64,000 nt of DNA from Oscillospiraceae bacterium (GCA_902775355.1 CACYLY010000012.1:1-64000); one strand, 5' to 3'; counted from the first letter of the stretch, positions 8,085-15,861 are shown. Made by a program: numbers and translations. Notes: a model not told the origin generated them from the letters alone.

Positions 8085-9209
8085 ATGGAAAACAATCGCT
8101 TTTTCCCCGAGATCCACGGCAATTTCGGCTTTGGCTGCATGCGTCTCCCGCTGATCGGCGAGGAAGTCGACACCTCGGAGTTCACCAGAATGGTGGATCT
8201 TTTCCTGGACCAGGGCTTCAATTATTTTGACACCGCCCACGGCTATCTGGGCGGACGAAGCGAAACGGCCCTGCGCACATGTCTCACGAGCAGATATAAC
8301 AGAAACAACTACATCCTCACCAACAAACTCACCGGCAATTTCTTCAAAACCGAAGAGGATATCCGCCCTCTGTTCCAGGAGCAGCTGGACGCCTGCGGGG
8401 TGGAGCATTTTGACTTCTACCTGATGCACGCCCAGAACCGGAACAATTATGAGCATTTCAGGGAATGCAGAGCCTATGAGACCGCCTTCCGGCTGAAGGA
8501 GGAGGGAAAGGTCCGCCATGTGGGCATTTCCTTCCATGACAGTCCGGAGATGCTGGAGAGGATCCTGACGGATTATCCGCAGATCGAGATCGTGCAGATC
8601 CAGTTCAACTATCTGGATTATGAGAATCCCAACGTGCAGAGCAGAGCGGTCTATGAGGTGCTGGCGAGGCACAACAAGCCGGTATTGATCATGGAACCGG
8701 TAAAGGGCGGCACCCTGGCCGAGCTGCCGGAAGCCGCTCAAGCCGTGTTTGACGGGCTGCAGGGCGGCGGCAGCGCAAGCTATGCCCTGCGTTTTGCGGC
8801 CGGCTTCCCCCAGGTTTGCGTGGTGCTCTCCGGTATGAGCAATATGCAGCAGACGGAGGACAACACCGGCGTTATGAAAGACTTCCGGCCTCTGGACGAG
8901 AGGGAACGGGAAGCCGTGAAGCAGGTCCGGGACATCTATATGGAGCAGAACTCTATCCCCTGTACCGCCTGCCGCTACTGTGTGGACGGCTGTCCCCAGC
9001 AGATTCTGATTCCCGATCTCTTCCACGCCATGAATATGAAGCGGGTCTTCAAAGACTGGCACCAGGAAGACAGATACAAGGAACTCACGGCGGAGAACGG
9101 CAGAGCTTCCGCCTGCATCCGCTGCGGACAGTGCGAGGGGGCATGTCCTCAGCACCTGCCGATCCGGGAACTGTTGGTAAAAGTTGCCGAAGTCTTCGAA
9201 AAAGAATAA
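8085..9209 (+). CDS. aldo/keto reductase with C-terminal 2x[4Fe-4S] ferredoxin domain
   Basis: A 374-aa protein. An aldo/keto reductase barrel (about 1-280, with FDTAHGYLGG near the start) is followed by a cysteine-rich tail with two CxxCxxC...CP clusters: CTACRYCVDGCP near 290-300 and CIRCGQCEGACP near 345-355. These are ferredoxin-like 4Fe-4S sites. Members of this fused family occur widely in anaerobes; their physiological substrates are mostly unknown. The ATG at 8085 follows GAAAGGAG. A terminator lies 12 bases after the stop. Confidence 0.9.
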   Translation: MENNRFFPEIHGNFGFGCMRLPLIGEEVDTSEFTRMVDLFLDQGFNYFDTAHGYLGGRSETALRTCLTSRYNRNNYILTNKLTGNFFKTEEDIRPLFQEQLDACGVEHFDFYLMHAQNRNNYEHFRECRAYETAFRLKEEGKVRHVGISFHDSPEMLERILTDYPQIEIVQIQFNYLDYENPNVQSRAVYEVLARHNKPVLIMEPVKGGTLAELPEAAQAVFDGLQGGGSASYALRFAAGFPQVCVVLSGMSNMQQTEDNTGVMKDFRPLDEREREAVKQVRDIYMEQNSIPCTACRYCVDGCPQQILIPDLFHAMNMKRVFKDWHQEDRYKELTAENGRASACIRCGQCEGACPQHLPIRELLVKVAEVFEKE

Positions 9210-9220
9210 AGAACATAGAA

Positions 9221-9248
9221 AAACGGAGCGCCTCTGGGCGCTCCGTTT
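9221..9248 (+). terminator. terminator of the aldo/keto reductase gene
   Basis: 12-base perfect stem AAACGGAGCGCC/GGCGCTCCGTTT with a 4-base loop. Its stem is identical to that of the hairpin at 9403-9430. Confidence 0.8.
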
Positions 9249-9274
9249 CAAGGTGTATACAACGTCGGTTTCAT

Positions 9275-9375
9275 GTCATCTTGAGCGAAGGCGAAGCCGG
9301 AGTCGAAAGATCTAAAGCCTTGGAAACACTAAATGTTTTAGATCCTTCGACTCGCTGACGCTCGCTCAGGATGAC
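9275..9375. repeat. inverted-repeat element (MITE/REP-like), 101 bp
   Basis: The left arm starts GTCATCTTGAGCGAAGGCG and the right arm ends CGCTCGCTCAGGATGAC. The arms (about 9275-9314 and 9339-9375) pair imperfectly around a 24-base centre. The word AGTCGAAxGATC / GATCCTTCGACT is shared by both arms. There is no ORF. It lies between two copies of the same terminator hairpin. Similar words recur in many bacterial genomes as dispersed palindromes, but I find only one copy here. Confidence 0.75.
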
Positions 9376-9402
9376 AGCCTTTAGGGCTTTGTCTACAGTC
9401 TA

Positions 9403-9430
9403 AAACGGAGCGCCCGAAGGCGCTCCGTTT
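9403..9430 (-). terminator. terminator of the GH25 gene
   Basis: AAACGGAGCGCC/GGCGCTCCGTTT stem with loop CGAA, 13 bases beyond the GH25 stop codon. Stem identical to 9221-9248. Confidence 0.8.
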
Positions 9431-9443
9431 CAAATTCTCATAT

Positions 9444-10391
9444 TCAATCGGGGGTGGGGGAGGGCTCTTCCGTGGGAGGCGTCTCCGGTTCCAGGGGGAT
9501 GAACATCATGTTCATGTCCGTCTCGCCTTCGATGCCGGGGACCGTCTCCGAAAAGCTGTACTGCCAGACGTCGACCTTATAGTAAAAGCTCGGCCAGCAG
9601 AGCTCCGGCGGGGAAACGGGAAGGGCAAACCAGAAGGAATAGTCCGTCAGCTTGGAGAGATCGTATCCGTAATAGCCCTGGAGCCGGTTGAAGTAGACGC
9701 AGGCGTCGTACCCGGCGGCTTCAACGGTCTTGCAGAAGGCGAGGGCACAGCTGGTCCGGGTCTTCATGTCCAGATCTTTCGTGCGGGCAATATCCGCGTC
9801 CTCATTGTCGATCAGTTCCCAATCGTAGACGATGGGCAGATCCAGTTCCCGCTCATTGAGACGGCCCAGCAGGAACTCCGCCTCCTCCCGGGCTTCCTCG
9901 ACGTTGATGGCCTGGGAGTAAAAGTACACGCCCACCAGGACCGCGTTCTCCCTTGCGCCTTCATAGTTCTTTTCGAACCAGGGATCGTCGAAGAGTCCGC
10001 CCTCAGTGTAGCCCCGGCGGCCGAGACGTATGTACGCAAAATCCACGCCGGATTCCTTGACCTGCTGCCAGTCGATCTCGTGCTGATGCTCCGAGACGTC
10101 CACGCCCAGGATCGTGTCATAAGCGCTGCCAAGATAAATGGGGACGTTCCCCATCATCTGAAACTCTTCCTTGGCTAACGCGTTCACGGGGACGCCTTCC
10201 AGGGGCGTCATCCAGGTCCACTCGTTGCCGTCATAGATATAGACCTGACCCTCGTGGGGATCCGGCGTCTCCCGGATTTCCTCTTCAGAAGAGGAGGGCC
10301 GGACCGCCAGGAGCACCAGCGCCAGGAGGACCAGCAGCACCAGCAGTATCAAAACGATCATTTCCGCGCGGGGACGTACGGCAGTTTTCAT
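9444..10391 (-). CDS. membrane-anchored GH25 lysozyme-like protein
   Basis: A 315-aa protein. One N-terminal membrane helix (about residues 10-27, Ile/Leu/Val-rich) acts as uncleaved anchor or signal. A linker and a glycoside hydrolase family 25 domain (about 90-300) follow. The catalytic acidic residues are visible: LGVDVSEHQ and the D-x-E of YDWE. GH25 enzymes cut the MurNAc-GlcNAc bond of peptidoglycan. The C-terminal end is Pro/Glu/Thr-rich (ETPPTEEPSPTPD) and probably unstructured. Single gene, divergent from the tRNA cluster. Likely in cell-wall turnover; a sporulation role cannot be excluded. Confidence 0.9.
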   Translation of the reverse strand: MKTAVRPRAEMIVLILLVLLVLLALVLLAVRPSSSEEEIRETPDPHEGQVYIYDGNEWTWMTPLEGVPVNALAKEEFQMMGNVPIYLGSAYDTILGVDVSEHQHEIDWQQVKESGVDFAYIRLGRRGYTEGGLFDDPWFEKNYEGARENAVLVGVYFYSQAINVEEAREEAEFLLGRLNERELDLPIVYDWELIDNEDADIARTKDLDMKTRTSCALAFCKTVEAAGYDACVYFNRLQGYYGYDLSKLTDYSFWFALPVSPPELCWPSFYYKVDVWQYSFSETVPGIEGETDMNMMFIPLEPETPPTEEPSPTPD

Positions 10392-10514
10392 GGGATTCTC
10401 CTGTATTTCTGCTAAATTCGCCGTTTATCTTAGCACAAGATAACGCACAATGCAATTTCATTTCGTAACCATTTAAAGGAACGGAAAAAAATGTCGCACA
10501 GGGAAAAGTTACTG

Positions 10515-10543
10515 TTGACAAACGCACGAGGATTTGCTATTAT
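10515..10543 (+). promoter_or_regulatory. promoter of the tRNA-Thr/tRNA-Tyr unit
   Basis: A perfect TTGACA (10515-10520), 17-base spacer, TATTAT (10538-10543), 19 bases before the first tRNA. Confidence 0.8.
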
Positions 10544-10561
10544 CATCTAGCCGGTGAAAAT

Positions 10562-10637
10562 GCTGGTGTAGCTCAGTCGGTAGAGCAGCTGATTTGTAAT
10601 CAGCAGGTCGGGGGTTCGAGTCCGTCCACCAGCTCCA
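10562..10637 (+). tRNA. tRNA-Thr (anticodon TGT)
   Basis: A 76-base cloverleaf. The acceptor stem GCTGGTG pairs with CACCAGC, the D arm contains GCTCAGTCGGTAGAGC, the anticodon loop reads TTGTAAT, the T arm contains GGTTCGAGTCC, and CCA is encoded. Confidence 0.97.
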
Positions 10638-10656
10638 CCCAGAGCGAAAAGAATAT

Positions 10657-10741
10657 GGGGGAATTCCCGAGTGGCCAAAGGGGACAGACTGTAAATCTGC
10701 TGGCAATGCCTTCGGTGGTTCGAATCCACCTTCCCCCACCA
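10657..10741 (+). tRNA. tRNA-Tyr (anticodon GTA)
   Basis: An 85-base class II tRNA with a long variable arm. The acceptor GGGGGAA pairs with TTCCCCC, the anticodon loop contains CTGTAAA, the T arm contains GGTTCGAATCC, and CCA is encoded. It lies 19 bases after tRNA-Thr. Confidence 0.97.
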
Positions 10742-10780
10742 AGCAAAAAACCCGTCCGAGAGGACGGGTTTTTTGCTTGG
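10742..10780 (+). terminator. terminator of the tRNA unit
   Basis: AGCAAAAAACCCGTCC pairs with GGACGGGTTTTTTGCT around GAGA, giving a very stable hairpin with a T run in the 3' arm. Confidence 0.9.
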
Positions 10781-10799
10781 TATTCTTCATTCTTCAGTT

Positions 10800-10872
10800 T
10801 CAAGTCTTCATTCTTCAGTTCCTCCCGACAGGATTTTCTAAATGAATACTGAAAACGGAAGACTGAAAAAGA
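10800..10872. repeat. dispersed ACTGAA/TTCAGT-rich repeat, copy A
   Basis: This stretch (TCTTCATTCTTCAGTTCC ... AAATGAATACTGAAAACGG AAGACTGAAAAAG) aligns with 14735-14805 at roughly four of five positions. Both copies lie just after a tRNA terminator. Each half resembles the reverse complement of the other half. Confidence 0.6.
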
Positions 10873-10879
10873 ATCATGA

Positions 10880-10908
10880 TTGCAAAATCGGCGTGTTTTC
10901 GGTATAAT
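10880..10908 (+). promoter_or_regulatory. promoter of the esterase gene
   Basis: TTGCAA (10880-10885), 17-base spacer, perfect TATAAT (10903-10908). Confidence 0.7.
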
Positions 10909-10943
10909 CATCCCATGGCTGATGAAAAGGAGGCTTGACCTAG

Positions 10944-11717
10944 ATCGAAGAACAACTGTTGACCCTGTCTTTTCCTTATCCCGAAAGAGGGGAGCGGCCG
11001 GTGCGCGTTTTTATCCCCGCCCACGAGGAAGGGGAGAAGCTGCCCGTTATCTACATGACCGACGGGCAGAATCTGTTTGACGTGGAGAGCTCCGGTTTCG
11101 GCTGCTGGTACACCAGGGAAGCCGTTCGGGACGAGCGGGAAAAAAGCGGACGGGCCGCCATCATCGTCGGCATCCACAATGTGGATCCCTGGCGTGCAAA
11201 TGAGCTTACGCCGAAAACCATCGGGGAGATTCTGTGTCCGGAGGAGATCCGTCCCCAGGTGAAGCCGGGAGGGGAGATCTTTAACGACTTTGTGGTGAAC
11301 AAGGTCAAGCCCTTTGTGGAAGCCAGCTTTCCCGTTAAAACCGGCAGAGACCATACCGCCTTCTGCGGCAGTTCCATGGGCGGGCTCCAGTCCTTCTTCA
11401 CCGTTCTCAGCCACCCGGATCTGTTCTGCGCCGCCGGCGTTCTGTCTCCGGCCTTTCTGATCTATTCCGAGGCGGACATGAGACGCTGGATCCATTCGGT
11501 CCTGCGGGAGGAAAAGCCCTTCCTGTATCTGTTCAGCGGCGCCGCGGACGAACTGGAAAAGCATATCCTGCAGTGTACGCAATGGACCGCCGCCATTTTA
11601 GAGGACTGCTACCCTAAGGAAAAGATGAAGCTGGTGATCCGGCCGGAGCAGCGGCACCACGAGACAGCCTGGGAGCCGGTTTTCCGGGACTTGCTGCATA
11701 TCTTTCTGGCAAAATGA
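10944..11717 (+). CDS. alpha/beta-hydrolase esterase (esterase D / putative esterase family)
   Basis: About 257 aa. An alpha/beta-hydrolase fold with the nucleophile elbow CGSSMGG near residue 135, an acid-turn region and a late conserved HHE (QRHHETAW). This is typical of Fes/EstD-like esterases. The start is odd. A perfect AAGGAGG (10927-10933) lies 10 bases before an ATC codon (10944) that opens the frame just after an in-frame TAG (10941). The only standard in-frame start is TTG at 10959, 25 bases from the Shine-Dalgarno site. A tiny ATG ORF of seven codons (10915-10938) overlaps the site. I give the ATC position as start but it is uncertain. No signal peptide, so the substrate is probably intracellular. 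Confidence 0.8.
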   Translation: MEEQLLTLSFPYPERGERPVRVFIPAHEEGEKLPVIYMTDGQNLFDVESSGFGCWYTREAVRDEREKSGRAAIIVGIHNVDPWRANELTPKTIGEILCPEEIRPQVKPGGEIFNDFVVNKVKPFVEASFPVKTGRDHTAFCGSSMGGLQSFFTVLSHPDLFCAAGVLSPAFLIYSEADMRRWIHSVLREEKPFLYLFSGAADELEKHILQCTQWTAAILEDCYPKEKMKLVIRPEQRHHETAWEPVFRDLLHIFLAK

Positions 11718-11720
11718 TTT

Positions 11721-11750
11721 GACGCCGGGGCTGATGCTCCGGCGTCTTTG
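11721..11750 (+). terminator. terminator of the esterase gene
   Basis: GACGCCGG/CCGGCGTC stem (11721-11746) followed by TTTGT. Confidence 0.75.
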
Positions 11751-11754
11751 TCCT

Positions 11755-11784
11755 TTCACACATGCTTTTCGATTCTCATAGGAT
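11755..11784 (+). promoter_or_regulatory. possible sigma-E type promoter of the cotJ operon
   Basis: CATAGGAT (11777-11784) resembles the sigma-E -10 element. It lies 14 bases after TTCACACA, a weak match to the -35 element. It fits the known mother-cell expression of cotJ but is only a moderate sequence match. Confidence 0.35.
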
Positions 11785-11818
11785 AATCCGAGGTTATCCT
11801 CAGATAGGGGGAATCGAA

Positions 11819-12265
11819 TTGAACAACAATCCTTCTGCCGACGGAGGCTTTCGGACCGGCAGTTTACCTGACTATGCACCGCTGGCCGGAGCCTATGTGC
11901 CCATGCAGCAAAGCGCGCAACCCAACTATGAAGCGGGGAAGGCGCTCTCCCGGGGAACGATGTTTCCCGGCCTGGATCTACCGTTCATGAACCTGGTAAA
12001 CCAGGAGATGGAACAGACGCCCATGAGCGAGATGATGGCCATCGACTTTGTGGCCGATGAGTTGGAACTCTATCTTGACACCCACAGGGAAGACCGGGAA
12101 GCCTTCGAGCTCTATCAATGCATCCTCAAGCTGCAGAAAGAGGCGAGAGAACGCATGATCCGTCTCTGCGGTCCCATGATGCAGACCGATCAGCTGGGCA
12201 TGGAGCGCTATGCGTGGCTGGACGCTCCCTGGCCCTGGGAATTGTCCGAGAAAAGGGAGGGCTGA
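11819..12265 (+). CDS. cotJAB: fused spore coat protein CotJA-CotJB
   Basis: A 148-aa protein that reads through both CotJ small subunits as one chain. Residues about 16-60 are CotJA-like (LPDYAPLAGAYVPMQQ, then GTMFPGLDLPFMN). Residues about 69-140 are CotJB-like (MSEMMAIDFVADELELYLDTH ending in DAPWPWE). In Bacillus and most Clostridia these are two genes. I chose the TTG at 11819 because AGGGGGA precedes it by 6 bases; an in-frame ATG at 11762 lacks such a site and lies close to the preceding terminator. cotJC follows after three bases. CotJ proteins go into the spore coat, loading with the manganese-catalase-like CotJC. Confidence 0.9.
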   Translation: MNNNPSADGGFRTGSLPDYAPLAGAYVPMQQSAQPNYEAGKALSRGTMFPGLDLPFMNLVNQEMEQTPMSEMMAIDFVADELELYLDTHREDREAFELYQCILKLQKEARERMIRLCGPMMQTDQLGMERYAWLDAPWPWELSEKREG

Positions 12266-12268
12266 GCG

Positions 12269-12868
12269 ATGTTTGTCTATGAAAAGAAGCTGCAGTATCC
12301 CGTGAAGATCGCCCGCCCCAACCCGAAGCTTGCCAAGATCGTGGTGAGCCAGATCGGAGGTCCCGACGGAGAGTTGGGCGCTTCCATGCGCTATCTCAAT
12401 CAGCGCTATTCCATGCCTTACGACGAACTGAAAGGTCTTTTGACCGACATCGGAACCGAAGAGCTGGGTCATTTGGAGATGGTTGCTGCCATCATCCATC
12501 AGTTGACCCGGGAGATGAGCTCGGAGGAAATCGTCCGCAGCGGGCTGGACACCTACTTCGTAGATCACACGGCGGGCGTGTATCTCACCGCCGCCTCCGG
12601 CTTCCCCTGGACCGCCGCTTCCATGGAGGTCAAGGGCGATGTGCTGGCGGATCTGAATGAGGATCTGGCGGCCGAGCAGAAGGCCAGAGTGACCTATGAC
12701 AATATCCTGCGCCTCAGCGACGATCCGGATGTGAACAACGTGATCCGCTATCTGCGGGAGCGGGAGATCGTCCACTATCAGCGCTTCGGAGAGGGCCTGC
12801 GGCTGGCCATGGAGAAGATGAATCAGAAAAACATGTATATCGTTAACCCCTCCTTCGACAGAGGCTGA
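12269..12868 (+). CDS. cotJC: spore coat protein CotJC, manganese catalase-like
   Basis: A 199-aa ferritin-like dimanganese catalase family protein. The helical metal-binding residues are visible in GTEELGHLEMVAAIIHQL and EREIVHYQRFGE. Length (189-200) is normal for CotJC. Three bases separate it from the fused cotJAB, so the two are translated as a unit. It probably protects the spore from peroxide or has a structural coat role. A terminator follows at 12880. Confidence 0.95.
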   Translation: MFVYEKKLQYPVKIARPNPKLAKIVVSQIGGPDGELGASMRYLNQRYSMPYDELKGLLTDIGTEELGHLEMVAAIIHQLTREMSSEEIVRSGLDTYFVDHTAGVYLTAASGFPWTAASMEVKGDVLADLNEDLAAEQKARVTYDNILRLSDDPDVNNVIRYLREREIVHYQRFGEGLRLAMEKMNQKNMYIVNPSFDRG

Positions 12869-12879
12869 ACGATGCTTTC

Positions 12880-12915
12880 CGATCCCCCGGTCTTTGGCCG
12901 GGGGATCGTTTTGGA
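12880..12915 (+). terminator. terminator of the cotJ operon
   Basis: CGATCCCCCGG pairs with CCGGGGGATCG around TCTTTGG, then TTTT. Confidence 0.85.
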
Positions 12916-12993
12916 GGAAAAAGAGGCTTGCATCCTCCGCGGTTTTCTGCTATGTATAGCATAGAAAAAGAGATGGGAAAGGATCGCGTCAGA

Positions 12994-14382
12994 ATGGGGA
13001 AGTTTCGGGACCTGTTTACGCCCAGGGATATGAGCCAGGGAGAGCCCTGGAAGCGGATCGCAGAGTTTGCCTTTCCGCTGCTGATAGGCAATTTTGCCCA
13101 GCAGCTATACAATACGGTGGACGCGGTGGTCGTGGGCAACAGCAAGTGGGGCTATACCGCGCTGGCCTCCGTGGGGAACGCTTCCCCGGTGCTGAATCTT
13201 CTTCTGGCGCTTTTCGTGGGTCTCTCTACCGGCGCCGGTATCCTGGTCGCCCAGCATTTCGGCGCAAGAAACAGCGAGGCCCTCTCCAGGACCATCGGCA
13301 ACTGCATCAGTTTGACGGCCGCGGCGAGTCTTTTCATTATGCTGATCGGGCCGCTGATCACGGGGCCCCTGCTGCGTGCGGTAGGTACGCTGCCCAGTAT
13401 GTACGAAGGCTGCCGGGCTTATCTGAATATCTTCTTTTATGGGATCGCCGGCTTCTTTTTCTATAACATCTTTGCCGGCATCCTTCGCGGTCTGGGGGAT
13501 TCCTTCTCGGCGCTGCTGTATCTGATGATCACGGCAGGACTGAATATCGCGCTGGATCTGGCTCTGGTGGACAGCATGGGGGTGGCCGGCGTGGCCCTGG
13601 CCACGGTGATCGCCCAGATGATTTCCGCCGTCCTCTGCCTGAGAAAGATCCTCTCTCTCAAGCAGGTCTTTCAGCTGCATTGGGGGGATCTGCGGCCGAG
13701 GAAAGCCCATATCAGCCGCATCGTCAGTCTGGGCATCCCCTCAGGCCTGACCCAGGCGATCTTTTCCTGCGCCATGATGGTGGTGCAGCGGCTCATCAAC
13801 AGCTTCGGCGACGAGATGTTCGTCGCCTGCAACGTGATGGTCATGCGGGTGGACGGCTATGCCATGCTGCCCAATTTCAGCTTCGGGCAGGCCATGAGCA
13901 CCTACGCCGGGCAGAACATCGGGGCCCGTCGTCTGGACAGGCTGAAAGACGGCACCCGTCAGGGCCTTCTGATGTCTGTGGGAACAGCTCTGGTACTTAC
14001 TCCTGCCGTGCTGCTGGCCGGTCCCGCTCTCATGCGGCTCTTTACGCCGGAGCAGGCGCTTATCGATCTGTCCATGCAGATGATGTTTATTCTGGCTGCC
14101 GGATACATCGCCATGTCCGTGACCCAGGTGCTCCAGGGCGTGATGCGGGGCGCGGGGGACACTGTGACGCCCATGTGGATCAGCCTCTGCACGGCGGTGA
14201 TCTTCCGTGTGCCCCTGGCCTATTCACTGGTAGCCTGGGCACGAAACGCCGGCGCGGAACTGCTCACCCAGGAGAAGATGGTTTTTGCTTCGCTGCTGTC
14301 CAACTGGATCCTTGGCATGCTCATCACGATCCTTTTGTTCAAACTGGGGAGATGGAAGCGCAAGATTCCGGCGAGCGTATAA
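12994..14382 (+). CDS. MATE family efflux transporter
   Basis: A 462-aa integral membrane protein of the multidrug and toxin extrusion family (about 12 helices in two similar halves), probably a cation-coupled exporter in the cell membrane. The first half starts with PLLIGNFAQQLYNTVDAVVVG, the typical MATE entry helix; the second half has GIPSGLTQAIFS. Three ATGs lie close together; 12994 is preceded by AAAGGA at a 10-base distance and gives a normal N-terminus, while 12952 and 12973 have weaker sites. Substrate unknown. It stands alone between the cotJ operon and tRNA-Leu. Confidence 0.92.
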   Translation: MGKFRDLFTPRDMSQGEPWKRIAEFAFPLLIGNFAQQLYNTVDAVVVGNSKWGYTALASVGNASPVLNLLLALFVGLSTGAGILVAQHFGARNSEALSRTIGNCISLTAAASLFIMLIGPLITGPLLRAVGTLPSMYEGCRAYLNIFFYGIAGFFFYNIFAGILRGLGDSFSALLYLMITAGLNIALDLALVDSMGVAGVALATVIAQMISAVLCLRKILSLKQVFQLHWGDLRPRKAHISRIVSLGIPSGLTQAIFSCAMMVVQRLINSFGDEMFVACNVMVMRVDGYAMLPNFSFGQAMSTYAGQNIGARRLDRLKDGTRQGLLMSVGTALVLTPAVLLAGPALMRLFTPEQALIDLSMQMMFILAAGYIAMSVTQVLQGVMRGAGDTVTPMWISLCTAVIFRVPLAYSLVAWARNAGAELLTQEKMVFASLLSNWILGMLITILLFKLGRWKRKIPASV

Positions 14383-14400
14383 ACTCTTCGCTTTTGGGAC

Positions 14401-14429
14401 TTGAATTTTGGCCTTTTCTGTTATATAAT
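14401..14429 (+). promoter_or_regulatory. promoter of tRNA-Leu
   Basis: TTGAAT (14401-14406), 17-base spacer, perfect TATAAT (14424-14429), 12 bases before the tRNA. Confidence 0.75.
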
Positions 14430-14440
14430 CCTCCTCGCAT

Positions 14441-14526
14441 GCCGGTGTGTTGGAATGGTAGACGAGGCGGACTCAAAATCCGTTGCCAGCGATGGCGTGT
14501 GGGTTCGAGTCCCACCACCGGCACCA
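14441..14526 (+). tRNA. tRNA-Leu (anticodon CAA)
   Basis: An 86-base class II tRNA. GCCGGTG pairs with CACCGGC, the anticodon stem GCGGA/TCCGT encloses CTCAAAA, the variable arm is long, the T arm contains GGGTTCGAGTCCC, and CCA is encoded. Confidence 0.96.
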
Positions 14527-14684
14527 CGTCAGAAGAACGCAGCTCCATTCCGTTTCCGCGGTTTGCGTAAGAGCCGCGAAAACTGCATATCCGCTGCGTC
14601 CTTCTTCCTTTCCCAAATCGGACCCGCTTCGCTGGGCTCCGATTTGGATCCCGATTCGGATTTGTATTCGTCCGGGTACCAAAG
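14527..14684 (+). other. structured trailer of the tRNA-Leu transcript, no gene seen
   Basis: No credible ORF. It contains AGAAGAACGCAG (near 14531) complementary to CTGCGTCCTTCTT (near 14605), a small CCGCGG...CCGCG hairpin inside, and a strong hairpin CCAAATCGGA/CTCCGATTTGG (about 14613-14648). It would be transcribed with the tRNA up to the terminator at 14685. Confidence 0.5.
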
Positions 14685-14722
14685 CGAAAACCCTGCTGCA
14701 GCTGCGACAGGGTTTTCGTTTT
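14685..14722 (+). terminator. terminator of the tRNA-Leu unit
   Basis: CGAAAACCCTG pairs with CAGGGTTTTCG, then TTTT. Confidence 0.8.
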
Positions 14723-14734
14723 GTGTTATTTCAG

Positions 14735-14805
14735 TATTCATTCTTCTGTTCATGCCGAAAGGTTTTTTAAATGAATCCTGCAAACCGAAGACTGAAAAAA
14801 TCGTG
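14735..14805. repeat. dispersed ACTGAA/TTCAGT-rich repeat, copy B
   Basis: TATTCATTCTTCTGTTC ... AAATGAATCCTGCAAACCG AAGACTGAAAAA matches copy A at 10800-10872. It lies just after the tRNA-Leu terminator and just before the GNAT gene. Confidence 0.6.
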
Positions 14806-14869
14806 GAAATCAGAGCTTCCCGTTTGTGCTGTGTCCGAGGACAGTGCTGCAGAAAACGAGAGTACAACT

Positions 14870-15766
14870 ATGGAGTTTAAGCATTACCAAAACGAAGATT
14901 ATGAGGCTGTCTGCGATTTTCTGATTGCCCTGAACGAAAAGGACCGGATGCACGTCAACTGGAACTGGGCCCGGTTTGAATGGATGGCGGAACACCCGGA
15001 ATTCGACAAGAGCCTCATCGCTTCCATCGGTTTGTGGCTGGACAAGAGCCGCGTGGTTGGCGCTGCCATCTACGACATGTACTTTGGCGAGGCCTTTTGC
15101 GGTGTTTTGCCGGACTATTCCGCGCTCTATCCCCAGGTCCTGGACTACGCATGGCTTGCGCTAAGGGACGAGAACGGACTGGGGATCGCCATCCGCGAGG
15201 ATAACGCAAGGGAAATCGAAGCGGCAAAAGCGGCCGGCTTCTTTCCGGCCGAGCAGACGGAGACGATGCTGTGCATGGATCTGGAGGAAATCGATTATCC
15301 TTTGGCCCCGGAGGGGTTTCACATCGCGGAGCTGGATCCCTATGTTGATCCGGTGGCTTTTCAGTGGTTGATCTGGCAGGGCTTTGACCACGGAGAGGAT
15401 CGTTCTGTGTATGAGCGGGAGGAGCTCGTCCCGGTCCTGCGGCGCCGCCATTTCAACCCTGCACTGAGTCTTTGCGCCGCAGACGAGAGGGGAGAGGGAA
15501 AGTCCTATTGCTGCATGTGGTATCTTCCGGGTACGGATTATGCCTATGTGGAGCCGGTGTGCACCGTACCCTCCGCCAGAGGGAAGGGCCTTGCCGCTGC
15601 GCTGCTGAAGGAGGCGCTGCGGCGCGCAGAAGAACTCGGAGCCCGGAAAGCCTATGTGATCTCGGACCAGACGTTCTACAAAAAGCTGGGATTCCGGAGG
15701 GATTCGTGTTTTCGCTTTTATTGGAAAAAACCATTTCCTCCTCGGACACCCAACACCGAATCGTAA
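14870..15766 (+). CDS. tandem GNAT-family acetyltransferase
   Basis: A 298-aa protein, about twice the length of one GNAT domain. The second half is canonical, with the acetyl-CoA pyrophosphate loop (SARGKGLAAALLKEAL, near residue 235) and the late YKKLGFRR motif. The first half (about 1-140) looks like a degenerate GNAT fold with EAAKAAGFFPAEQTE but no clear CoA loop. I chose the ATG at 14870; a longer frame from 14771 runs through the dispersed repeat and probably is not translated. No strong Shine-Dalgarno site is seen (only ACGAGAG). Acceptor substrate unknown. Confidence 0.8.
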   Translation: MEFKHYQNEDYEAVCDFLIALNEKDRMHVNWNWARFEWMAEHPEFDKSLIASIGLWLDKSRVVGAAIYDMYFGEAFCGVLPDYSALYPQVLDYAWLALRDENGLGIAIREDNAREIEAAKAAGFFPAEQTETMLCMDLEEIDYPLAPEGFHIAELDPYVDPVAFQWLIWQGFDHGEDRSVYEREELVPVLRRRHFNPALSLCAADERGEGKSYCCMWYLPGTDYAYVEPVCTVPSARGKGLAAALLKEALRRAEELGARKAYVISDQTFYKKLGFRRDSCFRFYWKKPFPPRTPNTES

Positions 15767-15849
15767 CGCTTGTTACCGGATTTCATTTATTATTTTACAT
15801 AGATTTTACACCTTATTCACGGTGGATTCAGCATTATTTGACCTCTTTG

Positions 15850-15858
15850 TGGTATTAT
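15850..15858 (+). promoter_or_regulatory. extended -10 promoter of the candidate ncRNA
   Basis: TGG directly precedes TATTAT (15853-15858), the TGn extended -10 form. No good -35 box at the standard distance; TTGACC at 15838 is too close. Confidence 0.4.
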
Positions 15859-15861
15859 GAT

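Noticed and set aside
9275..9375. CRISPR repeat
   Set aside because: There is one palindrome only, without a series of repeats and spacers.
14771..14869. N-terminal extension of the GNAT protein
   Set aside because: The extension starts inside the dispersed repeat, has no ribosome site and is not similar in style to the GNAT fold.
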